From Actinomyces sp. HMSC035G02 (GTDB lineage: Bacteria; Actinomycetota; Actinomycetes; Actinomycetales; Actinomycetaceae), in NCBI GenBank assembly GCA_001838165.1, contig KV835854.1:1-64000 (forward strand): a stretch of 64,000 nucleotides of DNA, read 5' to 3'. Position 1 is the stretch's first letter. Each line of letters begins with the position of its first letter. Made by a program: the position numbers and the translations under genes. The notes beneath the pieces were generated by a model. The model was given only the letters and a program-made list of their open reading frames with translations, had not been told where the DNA came from and searched no databases. Shown here in pieces: positions 53,755 to 63,348 of the stretch.

Positions 53755-55302
53755 TCAGTATCCGAAGGACAGGTCGGCGGGAGCATCGTCCTTAGCCTTG
53801 TCGGCCTTCGACGAGTGGATGCCCTCGACGGCGTAGCGCTTCATGAGGATGTACCACATGACGCCGAGGACGCCGTACAGCAGGGTGAACAGGATGAGCG
53901 AGGTGAGCATCTGGCCAGCGGGAACGTTGGGGGAGATACCCATGTCGGTCATCATGTTGACGGATCCCAGGTCGGAGCCGGCGGACAGCGCCTGCAGGTT
54001 CGGGACGACAACCCACGGCTGACGACCCATCTCGGTGAAGATCCAGCCGAAGGAAGCTGCTGCGAACGGCAGGGGGAGGTTGACCAGGGCGAGGACGCTC
54101 AGCCACTTGTTGGACGAGGTGCGTCCGCCGCGGGTGGCCCACAGGCCCCACGCCGCCAGCAGGAAGGCCAGCATGCCCAGGCCGATCATGAAGCGGAACG
54201 ACCAGAAGGCGACCATCTGCGGAGGACGGAAGTCGTACTGCGAGGCGTCGCCGTACTTGGCGGTGAAGTTCGCATCGGAGTTGAGCAGCTCCACCATGCG
54301 CTCCTGGACGTCGGCGACGCCCTCGGAGGTGGCGGTGAAGGAGTTATGCGACATGAAGGACGCGACGCCGGGGACCTTGATGAACTGGGTCGGCTGCGCG
54401 CCGTCATCGCCGAGGGGGCAGGAGCCGAACTGGGCGATCGTGAAGGCCGCGCCGTCGGTGTCCACGCAGATGCCTTCGGCGGCAGCCATCTTCATGGGCT
54501 GGACCTCAACCATCTCCTGGCCCTGGATGTGGCCGGAGACGGCGGTTCCGAGGCCGCCGATCAGGACGGCGGTCAGGCCGAAGCGGGCGATCGGGCGCCA
54601 GATGTCGCGCGACTGAGCCATGGCCTCGTCGGAGCCCTCGCGGGCGGTGCGCACCATCCACCAGATGGAGATGCCGGCAACGAAGGAGCCCGCGACCAGC
54701 CACGCGGAGGTGATGACGTGGGAGTATTCGCTCAGGTACACGCCGGAGGTGATGAGCTTCATGAAGCCGCTCACCCCGTCAAGCTCGGCGCGGCCGGTCT
54801 CGGGGTTGAAGCGGGCGCCCACGGGGTGCTGCATCCACGCGTTGGCCGCGAGAATCCAGGCAGCCGAGAACATGGTGCCCAGGGCGACGCACCAGATCGT
54901 CAGCAGGTGCATGCCCTTGGAGAGGCGGCCCCAGCCGAAAATCCACAGGCCCAGGAAAGTGGACTCGAGGAAGAAGGCGAGGAGGGCCTCAACGGCCAGG
55001 GGAGCGCCGAAGATGTCGCCGACGAAACGGGAGTATTCAGACCAGTTCATGCCGAACTGGAACTCCTGCACGATACCGGTGGCGACACCGAGCGCGAAGT
55101 TGATGAGGAGGAGCTTGCCAAAGAAGCGAGTTGCTTGCAGCCAGTATTCCTTGCCGGTGCGGTGCCACGCGGTCTGCATGATGGCAACCAGCAGGGACAG
55201 GCCGATCGTCAGCGGCACGAGGACGAAGTGGTAGACGGTGGTAACACCGAACTGCCATCGTCCGACGGTGACCGCGTCAAGCGCTGTCTGCGCGAGGGTC
55301 AT
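53755..55302 (-). CDS. cydA: Cytochrome bd oxidase subunit I
   Basis: 515 residues. Carries hemes b558, b595 and d. GRWQFGVTTVYHF holds heme-ligand His25 (equivalent to His19 of E. coli), SHVITSAWLVAGSF the second His, and FWSFRFMIGLG the axial Met. The quinol loop is of the short type seen in most Gram-positive bacteria, judged by length only. First gene of the cydAB unit, transcribed away from rne. Confidence 0.96.
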   Translation of the reverse strand: MTLAQTALDAVTVGRWQFGVTTVYHFVLVPLTIGLSLLVAIMQTAWHRTGKEYWLQATRFFGKLLLINFALGVATGIVQEFQFGMNWSEYSRFVGDIFGAPLAVEALLAFFLESTFLGLWIFGWGRLSKGMHLLTIWCVALGTMFSAAWILAANAWMQHPVGARFNPETGRAELDGVSGFMKLITSGVYLSEYSHVITSAWLVAGSFVAGISIWWMVRTAREGSDEAMAQSRDIWRPIARFGLTAVLIGGLGTAVSGHIQGQEMVEVQPMKMAAAEGICVDTDGAAFTIAQFGSCPLGDDGAQPTQFIKVPGVASFMSHNSFTATSEGVADVQERMVELLNSDANFTAKYGDASQYDFRPPQMVAFWSFRFMIGLGMLAFLLAAWGLWATRGGRTSSNKWLSVLALVNLPLPFAAASFGWIFTEMGRQPWVVVPNLQALSAGSDLGSVNMMTDMGISPNVPAGQMLTSLILFTLLYGVLGVMWYILMKRYAVEGIHSSKADKAKDDAPADLSFGY

Positions 55303-55542
55303 GATGGGACCTTCTCGTGTTGGGATTGGGGTCGATTGTCCCGTGTCCGAAGTCTGTGGGACCTATGTCACGGGTTGATATTAATGTAGCCCAAAAACGT
55401 CGGTTGGATTGGTTGAAATGCTGGTTCAGGGGCCGTTTTGTGACATACGCGTCCGAATAATTTTTACGGGTTCTTCCGTGAGATATCGCTCCGTGTTGCG
55501 TTGTTCTGATCACCCCATCGTCGGTACGAGGCCCTGTTGTGC
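55303..55542. promoter_or_regulatory. Divergent cydA/rne control region
   Basis: AT-rich relative to the rest of the window. Two copies of GTGACAT face away from each other: ATGTCAC at 55365-55371 and GTGACAT at 55440-55446. TGTGA/TCACA half-sites are used by Crp/FNR and Rex regulators, so these could control cydA. I cannot place the cydA promoter firmly; AATGTA (55383-55388), TACATT on the minus strand, is one candidate -10. Confidence 0.35.
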
Positions 55543-55701
55543 GACAATAGAGGCGAATGGATGTCGCGGGAGTGCCCCCGCGACGAGAGCCGAGCGATGA
55601 CGTATTCATATGCCGCCGGCCGCTGCGCATCAGCGCTCCACTAGGTTTCCGCCCCCCGAGGGCGATGAAAAAGGGTGCGTCCAGGCACGGGGCGCGCACC
55701 C
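55543..55701 (+). promoter_or_regulatory. rne promoter and long structured leader
   Basis: TGCGACAAT (GACAAT 55543-55548) is an extended -10; transcription from about 55555 gives a leader of about 160 bases. It contains GTCGCGGG/CCCGCGAC (55563-55570 with 55577-55584) and GGGTGCG/CGCACCC (55673-55679 with 55695-55701). RNase E of E. coli controls its own level through leader hairpins, so feedback is plausible. Confidence 0.5.
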
Positions 55702-55715
55702 GCCATTGGAGAATC

Positions 55716-58475
55716 GTGACAACCGAATCCACCACGCCCGTGGCACCCGCCGCGTCGTTGCTGTTCCAGGCGCCCGTGTTCCAGGCTGCCCCCGAGGTCG
55801 CTCCTCCCGCGATTGTCGAGGAGCCCGAGCCCAAGCGTCGCCGCAAGTCCGCTGCCTCCGAGGAGGAGTCTGCTCCTCGTGAAGAGGCTGCCCCGAAGCG
55901 TCGCCGTCGCTCCAAGAAGGCCGCTGACGATGCCGAGACTGCGGAAGCCTCCGAGTCCCCCGCATCCGAGTCGGAGTCTGAGGAGGCGCCCGCCGAGCCG
56001 AAGACCCGCCGTCGCCGTCGCGCCAAGAAGGCGGACGAGGCCTCGGCCCCCGCTCAGGAAGAATCCGACAAGTCCGACGCGCCCGCGCAGGACTCCGACT
56101 CCTCGGACGAGGAGGAAACCTCCGGTCGTCGCCGTCGTCGCCGTCGCGCGCGCAGCTCCGCCTCCACCGAGGAAAGCGGCGATCCCGCGGACCAGGTCCA
56201 GGCCCTCAAGGGGTCCACGCGCCTGGAGGCGAAGAAGATGCGCCGCCGCGAAGGCCGGCGCGAAGGTCGCCGTCGCCACTCCATCTCCGAGTCCGAGTTC
56301 CTCGCGCGCCGCGAGTCGGTCGAGCGCACGATGGTCATCCGCGACCAGGACGGCCTCGACCAGATCGCGATCCTCGAAGACGGCCTGCTTGTCGAGCACT
56401 ACGTCGCCCGCCGCACGCAGTCCTCGATGGTCGGCAACATCTACCTGGGCCGCGTCCAGAACGTCCTTCCTTCGATGGAGGCGGCATTCGTCGACGTGGG
56501 CCGCGGACGCAACGCCGTCCTGTACGCCGGCGAGGTCAATTGGGATGCCGTCGGTATGGAGGGCAAGCCCCGTCGTATCGAGGCGGCGCTGAAGTCCGGC
56601 GATCCGGTCCTCGTTCAGGTGACGAAGGATCCGATCGGCCACAAGGGCGCCCGCCTGACCTCTCAGATCACGCTGGCCGGCCGCTATCTGGTCCTCATCC
56701 CCGGCGGTTCCATGATGGGCATCTCCCGCAAGCTGCCGGACAAGGAACGCGCTCGCCTGAAGAAGATCCTCAAGGCTGTCGTGCCCTCGGGCTCTGGCGT
56801 CATCGTGCGCACCGCCGCGGAAGGTGCGACGGAGGAGCAGATCCGCGACGACGTCGCTCGCCTGACCCGTCAGTGGGAGGACATCGAGAAGAAGCGCACC
56901 AACACGAAGAGCGCCCCGACGCTGCTGCGCGGCGAGCCCGAGCTGGCCGTGCGCGTCGTGCGCGACATCTTCAATGAGGACTTCTCGAAGCTCGTTATCG
57001 AGGGGCGCGACACCTACGCGACCGTCAAGGAATACGTTGACGAGCTCAGCCCTGAGCTCTCCGATCGCGTCGAGCAGTGGGTGGGCACGGAGGATGTCTT
57101 CCACGCGCACCGCATCGACGAGCAGCTCGCCAAAGGCATGGATCGCAAGGTGTGGCTGCCCTCGGGCGGCACTCTGATTATTGACCGCACCGAGGCGATG
57201 ACCGTCATCGACGTCAACACCGGCAAGTTCATCGGCGCCGGCGGCACGCTCGAGGAGACGGTGACCCGTAACAACCTCGAGGCCGCCGAAGAGATCGTCC
57301 GTCAGCTGCGCCTGCGCGACATTGGTGGCATCGTCATCATCGACTTCGTCGATATGGTCCTCGAATCCAACCGCGACCTCGTGCTGCGTCGCCTGGTGGA
57401 GTGCCTGGGGCGCGATCGTACGCGTCACCAGGTCACCGAGATTACGTCCCTGGGCCTCGTGCAGATGACCCGTAAGCGCGTGGGTGAGGGCCTCGTCGAG
57501 GCGTTCTCCTCCCCGTGCGAAGCCTGCGAGGGCCGCGGCTTCATCGTTCACCACCACCCGGTGGAGACCTCCGGGGTAGAGCAGTCGTCGAAGGGATCCA
57601 AGGGGGCGAAGAAGCAGCAGAAGAAGGCTGAGCCTCGCCGCATTGAGGATAACGTCGATCACGAGCGCGCCAAGGAGGCCCTGAGTGTGATCGTCGCTGC
57701 CTCGACCCGCAAGGAAGAGGAGAGCGCGGCCGAGGAAGCCGCTCCCACCAAGAAGCGCCGCACGCGTGCCGCTTCGACCGAGGCCAAGGAACCCGAGATC
57801 TCGAGCGCTGAGCAGGTCGCATCGACCGAGACTTCCGAGGCGCCCGCGTCTCAGTCCGGCGCGGAGAAGTCTGAGGACAGTGCGACCAAGCGTCCTCGTC
57901 GTCGCCGTCGCGTCGCCGAGTCCGCGCCGCTGCCCGAGCTGCCCGTGCACATCGACTTGCCCGAGCCGGTCGATCACTCGGATGAGCCGGTGGCCCCCGT
58001 CAAGGATGCCTCTGAGATTCAGATGCCCGAGCATCGCGAGAAGGCTCCGACGACAACCCACCGCCGCGCAACCCGCAAGGCCGCCACGGCCTCGTCTGGC
58101 GAGCCGGCCGAGGCTCCCGCCCCGACGAAGACCCGTCGCCGCGCCACCGCGCAGACGGCTGTTCCCGAGGTGCAGGCTGACGAGGCTCCGGCCACCGCGC
58201 CGGTGAGTGCGCCGGTCGTGGAGGAGGTGCCCGCACAGGCACCCGCCGCGCCGCGCAAGACACGCAGGCGCCGCGCCGCCGTCTCGACCGGCGTCGTTGA
58301 GCCCGACGCGGCTCCCGCCCCCGTCGTCATCGACCTGCCCGCGCGCGCTGAGGCGAGCGCCCCGGCGGCGCCGACAAAGTCGACCGATGACATTGCGCTT
58401 CCCGAGGCGAGCGATCAACCTCGCGTCAAGCGCCGTCGTCGCGCCGCATCGACCGGCATCGTCGACGCCGGTTAA
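55716..58475 (+). CDS. rne: Ribonuclease E/G
   Basis: 919 residues. Endoribonuclease for mRNA decay and rRNA/tRNA processing. GTG 55716 has GGAGAA just upstream; in-frame reading to 55557 adds unconserved sequence. The N-terminal about 190 residues are low-complexity (Ala, Glu, Ser and blocks of Arg/Lys), then comes the S1 and RNase H-like core (MVIRDQDGLDQIAILEDG, NIYLGRVQNVLPSMEAAFVDVG), the catalytic IDVNTGKF and FVDM, and zinc-link Cys CEACEG. A second low-complexity tail of about 260 residues follows. Layout is actinobacterial: catalytic domain in the middle. Confidence 0.95.
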   Translation: MTTESTTPVAPAASLLFQAPVFQAAPEVAPPAIVEEPEPKRRRKSAASEEESAPREEAAPKRRRRSKKAADDAETAEASESPASESESEEAPAEPKTRRRRRAKKADEASAPAQEESDKSDAPAQDSDSSDEEETSGRRRRRRRARSSASTEESGDPADQVQALKGSTRLEAKKMRRREGRREGRRRHSISESEFLARRESVERTMVIRDQDGLDQIAILEDGLLVEHYVARRTQSSMVGNIYLGRVQNVLPSMEAAFVDVGRGRNAVLYAGEVNWDAVGMEGKPRRIEAALKSGDPVLVQVTKDPIGHKGARLTSQITLAGRYLVLIPGGSMMGISRKLPDKERARLKKILKAVVPSGSGVIVRTAAEGATEEQIRDDVARLTRQWEDIEKKRTNTKSAPTLLRGEPELAVRVVRDIFNEDFSKLVIEGRDTYATVKEYVDELSPELSDRVEQWVGTEDVFHAHRIDEQLAKGMDRKVWLPSGGTLIIDRTEAMTVIDVNTGKFIGAGGTLEETVTRNNLEAAEEIVRQLRLRDIGGIVIIDFVDMVLESNRDLVLRRLVECLGRDRTRHQVTEITSLGLVQMTRKRVGEGLVEAFSSPCEACEGRGFIVHHHPVETSGVEQSSKGSKGAKKQQKKAEPRRIEDNVDHERAKEALSVIVAASTRKEEESAAEEAAPTKKRRTRAASTEAKEPEISSAEQVASTETSEAPASQSGAEKSEDSATKRPRRRRRVAESAPLPELPVHIDLPEPVDHSDEPVAPVKDASEIQMPEHREKAPTTTHRRATRKAATASSGEPAEAPAPTKTRRRATAQTAVPEVQADEAPATAPVSAPVVEEVPAQAPAAPRKTRRRRAAVSTGVVEPDAAPAPVVIDLPARAEASAPAAPTKSTDDIALPEASDQPRVKRRRRAASTGIVDAG

Positions 58476-58488
58476 TGCTCCAGGCGCC

Positions 58489-58514
58489 GGGGGAGGGGCG
58501 ATCATCCCTCCCCC
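58489..58514 (+). terminator. Hairpin after rne
   Basis: GGGGGAGGG (58489-58497) pairs with CCCTCCCCC (58506-58514) around an eight-base loop. No T-tract. It lies 14 bases past the rne stop. Confidence 0.7.
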
Positions 58515-58569
58515 GAGCGTAGGGTGTGGAATCGCACAGCGCTTCACACCCGCCCGTGACCGTGCCGGC

Positions 58570-58599
58570 TTGCAATCCGGCGTGCGAATCGGCTAAATT
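58570..58599 (+). promoter_or_regulatory. Predicted promoter for rplU-rpmA
   Basis: TTGCAA (58570-58575), 18 bases, TAAATT (58594-58599). It gives a leader of about 90 bases that begins with a GGCGC/GCGCC hairpin (58608-58622), possibly an L21 feedback site. Confidence 0.65.
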
Positions 58600-58694
58600 T
58601 GATCGTCGGCGCAACAAGCGCCAACGGAATCATGACAATGAGACAAGTCCTCGGCAGTTTCGAGGCGCGATTCCGGTTACGAATACGAGAAGAG

Positions 58695-59015
58695 ATGAGC
58701 TCCAACGTGGTCTACGCGATCGTCAAGGCTGGCGGCCGGCAGGAAAAGGTGTCCGTCGGTGACGTCGTCGTCGTCGACAAGCTGGCAGAAGAAATCGGTT
58801 CGAGCATCGAGCTCCAGCCGCTGATGCTGGTGGATGGCGACGCCATCACCGTTGACGCAGCCAAGCTGGGCAAGGTTTCCGTCAAGGCTGAGGTTGTTGA
58901 CTCGGCCAAGGGCCCCAAGATTTCCATCATTAAGTACAAGAACAAGTCGGGCTACCGCAAGCGCCAGGGACACCGTCAGAAGATGTCGGTCGTCAAGATC
59001 ACCGAGATCGCCTGA
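58695..59015 (+). CDS. rplU: 50S ribosomal protein L21
   Basis: 106 residues. VVYAIVKAGGRQEKVSVGD and KKSGYRKRQGHRQ-like sequence (NKSGYRKRQGHRQKMSVVKI) are L21 marks. The ATG at 58695 is preceded only by a weak AGAAGAG; longer in-frame readings to 58599 are unconserved and start inside the promoter. Followed by rpmA in the usual order. Confidence 0.96.
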   Translation: MSSNVVYAIVKAGGRQEKVSVGDVVVVDKLAEEIGSSIELQPLMLVDGDAITVDAAKLGKVSVKAEVVDSAKGPKISIIKYKNKSGYRKRQGHRQKMSVVKITEIA

Positions 59016-59049
59016 ACCCGACGTTCCCACGAGCAGAAAGTAGCAACTG

Positions 59050-59307
59050 ATGGCACATAAGAAGGGCCTTGGTTCCTCCCGTAACGGTCGCGACTCGAAC
59101 GCGCAGCGCCTCGGCGTGAAGCGCTACGGCGGCCAGCTGGTCAACGCTGGTGAGATCCTCGTTCGTCAGCGCGGCACCCACTTCCACCCTGGCGACGGCG
59201 TTGGCCGTGGCAAGGATGACACCCTGTTCGCCCTGCGCGCCGGTGCGGTTGAGTTCGGCCGCAAGCGCGATCGCAAGGTCGTTAGCGTTTCGCCGGTCTC
59301 TGCCTGA
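59050..59307 (+). CDS. rpmA: 50S ribosomal protein L27
   Basis: 85 residues. [20 protein letters not shown] and [20 protein letters not shown] are classic L27. The N-terminus reaches the peptidyl-transferase centre and begins MAHKKG, so no leader cleavage is needed. Ends just before a strong terminator. Confidence 0.97.
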   Translation: MAHKKGLGSSRNGRDSNAQRLGVKRYGGQLVNAGEILVRQRGTHFHPGDGVGRGKDDTLFALRAGAVEFGRKRDRKVVSVSPVSA

Positions 59308-59322
59308 GACCGCGCGCATAAA

Positions 59323-59351
59323 GGGCGTCCGGCGTTGCCGGGCGCCCTTTT
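59323..59351 (+). terminator. Intrinsic terminator after rpmA
   Basis: GGGCGTCCGGC (59323-59333), loop GTT, GCCGGGCGCCC (59337-59347), one wobble, then TTTT. The best classical terminator in the window; it splits rplU-rpmA from obgE, which is only 31 bases further. Confidence 0.9.
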
Positions 59352-59382
59352 CAACATTCATTTTCAGTCGTCAGGAGCAACA

Positions 59383-60906
59383 GTGGCAGACTTCGTGGAT
59401 CGCGTGACTCTGCATGCGATGGGTGGCAACGGCGGTAACGGCGTTGCCTCGATTAAGCGTGAAAAGTTTAAGCCGCTGGCCGGCCCTGACGGCGGAGACG
59501 GCGGCAATGGCGGCTCGGTCATCCTTGAGGTGAGCGAGCAGGAGACCACGCTGCTGAACTACCACCGTAGCCCGCATCGTCGTGCGGATAACGGCACGCC
59601 CGGCATGGGTGATTTCCGCCAGGGTAAGACCGGCGCGGACATCATCCTGCCGGTTCCCGAGGGCACTGTCGTCAAGTCGATGTCGGGTGAGTTGCTCGCC
59701 GACCTGACGGGCGCGGGCGCTCGCTATGTGGTCGCCGAGGGCGGCCGCGGCGGCCTGGGCAACGCGGCGCTGGCGTCGAAGGCACGCAAGGCCCCCGGCT
59801 TCGCGCTTCTGGGCGAGCCCGGCGAGGAGCGCGACGTCATCCTTGAGCTGAAGTCCGTCGCGGATGTGGCTCTCGTTGGCTTCCCCTCCGCCGGAAAGTC
59901 CTCGCTGATTGCCGCCCTGAGTTCGGCGCGCCCAAAGATCGCCGATTACCCCTTTACGACGCTGGTGCCGAACCTGGGTGTCGTGTCGGCCGGCGACACG
60001 CGCTACACGGTTGCCGACGTTCCCGGCCTGATTCCCGGTGCCTCCCAGGGACGAGGCCTCGGCCTGGACTTCCTGCGCCACATCGAGCGTTGCGCCGTCA
60101 TCGTGCACGTGCTCGACACCGCCGCTTTCGAAACCGATCGCGAGCCGGTCGAAGACCTGCGCATCATCGAGGCCGAGCTGGAGGCCTACCAGGGTGACCT
60201 GACGCAGGTCGAGGGCTACGTGCCGATCATGGAGCGCCCCCGCGTCATCGTCCTCAACAAGATCGATATCCCGGACGGCCGCGATCTCGCCGAGATCACG
60301 CGCCTGGAGCTGGAGTCTTTCGGCTGGCCCGTCCTCGAGGTGTCCGCCGTGTCCCACGAGGGTCTCAAGGAGCTGTCCTTTACTCTGGCCGGCATCGTCG
60401 AGGCAGAGCGTGCGAAGCGTCCTGCCCTCGAGGCCGCCCGTCCCGTCATCCGTCCGAAGGCCGTCGGTCGCAGCGTCGAGATTACGGTGCGCAAAACCCG
60501 CAAGGACGGCGAGGAAGTCTTCCAGGTGCGCGGCGACAAGCCGGAGCGCTGGGTGCGTCAGACCGACTTTGCCAACGACGAGGCCGTGGGCTACCTTGCG
60601 GATCGCCTGAACGCCGCGGGCGTCGAGGACGAGCTGATGAAGGCTGGCGCCCTCGCCGGCGACACCGTCGTGATCGGCGACCTGGATGGTGGCGTCGTCT
60701 TCGACTGGGAGCCGACCCTGACGACGGGACCGGAGCTGCTGGGTTCGCGCGGCACCGACCTGCGCCTGGATCAGAACGCGCGTCCGAGCCGTAAGGAGCG
60801 CCGCGAGGTGTACCACCAGGTCATGGACGCCAAGACCGCCGCCCGTGACGAGCTGTGGACGGAGCGTCAGGCCGGGCACTGGACCGACGCGTCGGATCAG
60901 TCATGA
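59383..60906 (+). CDS. obgE: GTPase Obg/CgtA
   Basis: 507 residues. Ribosome-associated GTPase tied to 50S assembly and stress response. Gly-rich Obg fold (residues 1-155; [28 protein letters not shown]), G domain with GFPSAGKSS (166-174), [21 protein letters not shown] and NKID, and a C-terminal OCT domain (about 345-425). GTG 59383 after AGGAGC; an ATG-side reading to 59335 starts inside the terminator hairpin and is rejected. Overlaps proB (ATGA). Confidence 0.96.
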   Translation: MADFVDRVTLHAMGGNGGNGVASIKREKFKPLAGPDGGDGGNGGSVILEVSEQETTLLNYHRSPHRRADNGTPGMGDFRQGKTGADIILPVPEGTVVKSMSGELLADLTGAGARYVVAEGGRGGLGNAALASKARKAPGFALLGEPGEERDVILELKSVADVALVGFPSAGKSSLIAALSSARPKIADYPFTTLVPNLGVVSAGDTRYTVADVPGLIPGASQGRGLGLDFLRHIERCAVIVHVLDTAAFETDREPVEDLRIIEAELEAYQGDLTQVEGYVPIMERPRVIVLNKIDIPDGRDLAEITRLELESFGWPVLEVSAVSHEGLKELSFTLAGIVEAERAKRPALEAARPVIRPKAVGRSVEITVRKTRKDGEEVFQVRGDKPERWVRQTDFANDEAVGYLADRLNAAGVEDELMKAGALAGDTVVIGDLDGGVVFDWEPTLTTGPELLGSRGTDLRLDQNARPSRKERREVYHQVMDAKTAARDELWTERQAGHWTDASDQS

Positions 60907-62030
60907 GCGGAGTGTCCGCGGCTTCTCGCATCGTCGTCAAGATCGGCTCGTCGTCGCTCACGCGCGAGGACGGCGGCCTGGATCTGAACCGTATCGACTC
61001 GGTTGCGCGTCTCGTCGCGCGCTGGCGAGGGGCGGACCGCGAGGTCGTCATCGTCTCGTCGGGCGCGGTCGCAGCGGGCCTTGATCCGCTCGGCTTCACC
61101 TCGAAACCGAAGGACCTGCCGAGCGTGCAGGCTGCCGCCGCGATGGGCCAAGGGCTTCTGATGGCGCGGTGGACGGCCGCCTTCCAGGCGCATCACCTGG
61201 ATGCCGCCCAGGTGCTGCTGACCACGGACGACGTCATGCGCCGCGACCACTACACGAACGTGCGCGCCTCGCTGACGCGTCTCCTCGGCCTCGGAGTCGT
61301 CCCGATTCTCAACGAAAACGACGCGGTGACCACCCGCGAGCTGCGTTTCGGAGATAACGATCGCCTCGCCGCGCTCATCGCGCAGATGATCAAGGCCGAC
61401 GCCCTCGTGCTGCTGACGGACGTGGACGGTCTCTACACCGCTCCTCCGGACCACCCGGGCTCGAAGCTCATCGAGCGCGTCGAGAGTGCGGACGACCTTA
61501 TGAGCGTGCTCGTGACCGGCGCTGGCTCTCGCGTAGGTACGGGCGGCATGGCGACGAAGGTGCAGGCCGCCATGCTGGCGACCACCAGCGGCATCGGCGT
61601 GCAGCTGGCATGCGCGGATGCGTTGGAGTCGGTGCTTGCGGGTCGCAGTGTCGGCACGTGGTTTGAGCCCTCGCAGGAGCGTCCGGCCTCGCGCCGCCTG
61701 TGGATCGCCCACGTGGCTCCGTCGCGCGGCGAGATCATCGTCGACGAGGGTGCCGCCCAGGCGATTACGGTCGGCAAGAAGTCTCTGCTGGTCGCAGGCG
61801 TGCGTTCCGTGCTGGGCCACTTCGAGGCCGGCGACGTCGTCGACGTGGCCTCCCCGACGGGTCTGGTCGCCCGCGGCGTGTCGGGATACGACTCAGACAC
61901 GCTGGCCGAGATCGCCGGCTCGGGCACCGCGGAACTGCAAGCCGCGGGCCACGAGCACCCCAGGCCGGCAATCCACCGCGACGACCTGGCGGTGTTGGGC
62001 GACGCATTTTCTGCGCTGAGCGCTGACTGA
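60903..62030 (+). CDS. proB: Glutamate 5-kinase ProB
   Basis: 375 residues. First step of proline synthesis. Amino-acid kinase domain ([56 protein letters not shown]) plus a C-terminal PUA domain (about 285-360). ATG overlaps the obgE stop. Followed by proA after 37 bases. Confidence 0.96.
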   Translation: MSGVSAASRIVVKIGSSSLTREDGGLDLNRIDSVARLVARWRGADREVVIVSSGAVAAGLDPLGFTSKPKDLPSVQAAAAMGQGLLMARWTAAFQAHHLDAAQVLLTTDDVMRRDHYTNVRASLTRLLGLGVVPILNENDAVTTRELRFGDNDRLAALIAQMIKADALVLLTDVDGLYTAPPDHPGSKLIERVESADDLMSVLVTGAGSRVGTGGMATKVQAAMLATTSGIGVQLACADALESVLAGRSVGTWFEPSQERPASRRLWIAHVAPSRGEIIVDEGAAQAITVGKKSLLVAGVRSVLGHFEAGDVVDVASPTGLVARGVSGYDSDTLAEIAGSGTAELQAAGHEHPRPAIHRDDLAVLGDAFSALSAD

Positions 62031-62055
62031 CGCGGCTTGACAGGCTCTCGTGTGC

Positions 62056-62061
62056 CATGAT
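62056..62061 (+). promoter_or_regulatory. Extended -10 for a leaderless proA mRNA
   Basis: CATGAT with TG at 62053-62054 ends six bases before the proA GTG. No ribosome-binding site is seen. TTGACA (62037-62042) is present but only 13 bases upstream, too close to serve as a standard -35. Confidence 0.4.
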
Positions 62062-62067
62062 GGCCCG

Positions 62068-63348
62068 GTGGATACTGCTGCAGATATTTCCCAGGTGACC
62101 GATGCCGCTCGCGCCGCAGCGCGAGTGCTTGCGAACGCGACGACCCAGGTAAAGAACCGCGGTCTCGAGGCGATCGCGGCTGCGCTCATTGAACGCAGCG
62201 ACCAGATCCTGGCCGCTAATGCTGAAGATGTCGCCCGCGGTCGCGCGGAGCAGATGAGCGAGGGCCTGCTGGATCGCCTCGCACTGACCCCTGATCGTAT
62301 TCGTGGAATCGCCGAGGCCGTCCGCGAGATCGCGGGTCTGCCGGACCCGATCGGTCAGGTGGTTCGCGGCATGCGCACCGATATCGGTCTGCGTGTGACG
62401 CAGGAGCGCGTGCCCCTGGGCGTCATTGGCATCATCTATGAGGCCCGCCCCAACGTGACGATCGATGCCGCCTCGCTTGCCCTGAAGGCAGGAAACGCGG
62501 TCGTGCTGCGCGGTGGAAGCGCCGCACAGTCTTCGAATCGCGTCCTCATCGAGGTGTGCCGTGATGCGCTCACGTCCGTCGGTCTGCCCGCCGATGCGAT
62601 TACCACGGTGGATCCGTGGGGACGCGCGGGTGCCCGAGCGATGATGCGCGCGCGTGGAACGATTGATGCGCTGATTCCACGAGGGGGAGCTGGGCTGATC
62701 AATGCTGTCGTCGAAGAGTCGCGTGTTCCGGTCATTGAGACGGGCACTGGTAACTGCCACGTGTACGTGGACGCCTCCGCTGACCTCGCGGCCGCTGAGG
62801 CCATCATCATGAACGCGAAGACGCAGCGCGTGGGCGTGTGCAACGCGGCGGAGACGCTGCTCGTGCACGCTGACGTCGCCCAGCGTTTCCTCGTCGCCGC
62901 GATCACCCGTCTGACGACGGCGGGCGTGACGATCCACGCGGACGAGGGCACCCGGGCCGTCGTGGATGGCCAGCCCTCGATCGATGCGGAGATGATTGTC
63001 GACGCGACCGAGGCCGACTGGGAGACCGAGTACCTGTCGATGGACCTGGCTGTGCGCGTCGTTGCCGACGTTGACGAGGCGATCGAGCATATTCGCCGCT
63101 ATTCCTCGGGTCATACCGAGGGCATCGTGGCGTCCGACGTGGCCGTCGTGCGTGCGTTCCGATCGGGTATCGATGCCGCGGCGATCGCCGTGAACGCTTC
63201 GACCCGCTTCACGGACGGTGGCCAGTTGGGTCTGGGCGCCGAGGTGGGTATCTCGACGCAGAAGCTGCACGCGCGTGGCCCGATGGGCCTGGCGGAGCTG
63301 ACGACGACCACGTGGATCTACGAGGGAGAAGGAACGATTCGCCCGTGA
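62068..63348 (+). CDS. proA: Glutamate-5-semialdehyde dehydrogenase ProA
   Basis: 426 residues. Reduces glutamyl-5-phosphate to the semialdehyde. [31 protein letters not shown] and the catalytic Cys in [15 protein letters not shown] are present. GTG 62068 fits the conserved start; a GTG at 62050 in frame adds six residues. The stop overlaps nadD (GTGA). Confidence 0.95.
   Translation: MDTAADISQVTDAARAAARVLANATTQVKNRGLEAIAAALIERSDQILAANAEDVARGRAEQMSEGLLDRLALTPDRIRGIAEAVREIAGLPDPIGQVVRGMRTDIGLRVTQERVPLGVIGIIYEARPNVTIDAASLALKAGNAVVLRGGSAAQSSNRVLIEVCRDALTSVGLPADAITTVDPWGRAGARAMMRARGTIDALIPRGGAGLINAVVEESRVPVIETGTGNCHVYVDASADLAAAEAIIMNAKTQRVGVCNAAETLLVHADVAQRFLVAAITRLTTAGVTIHADEGTRAVVDGQPSIDAEMIVDATEADWETEYLSMDLAVRVVADVDEAIEHIRRYSSGHTEGIVASDVAVVRAFRSGIDAAAIAVNASTRFTDGGQLGLGAEVGISTQKLHARGPMGLAELTTTTWIYEGEGTIRP

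Noticed and set aside
52607..55389. Two long plus-strand frames opposite cydB and cydA
   Set aside because: Gly/Glu/Arg/His-rich antisense frames; the minus-strand proteins have all CydA and CydB motifs.
55641..58547. A 968-codon frame antisense to rne
   Set aside because: Shadow of rne; Gly/Leu/Arg-rich with no family match.
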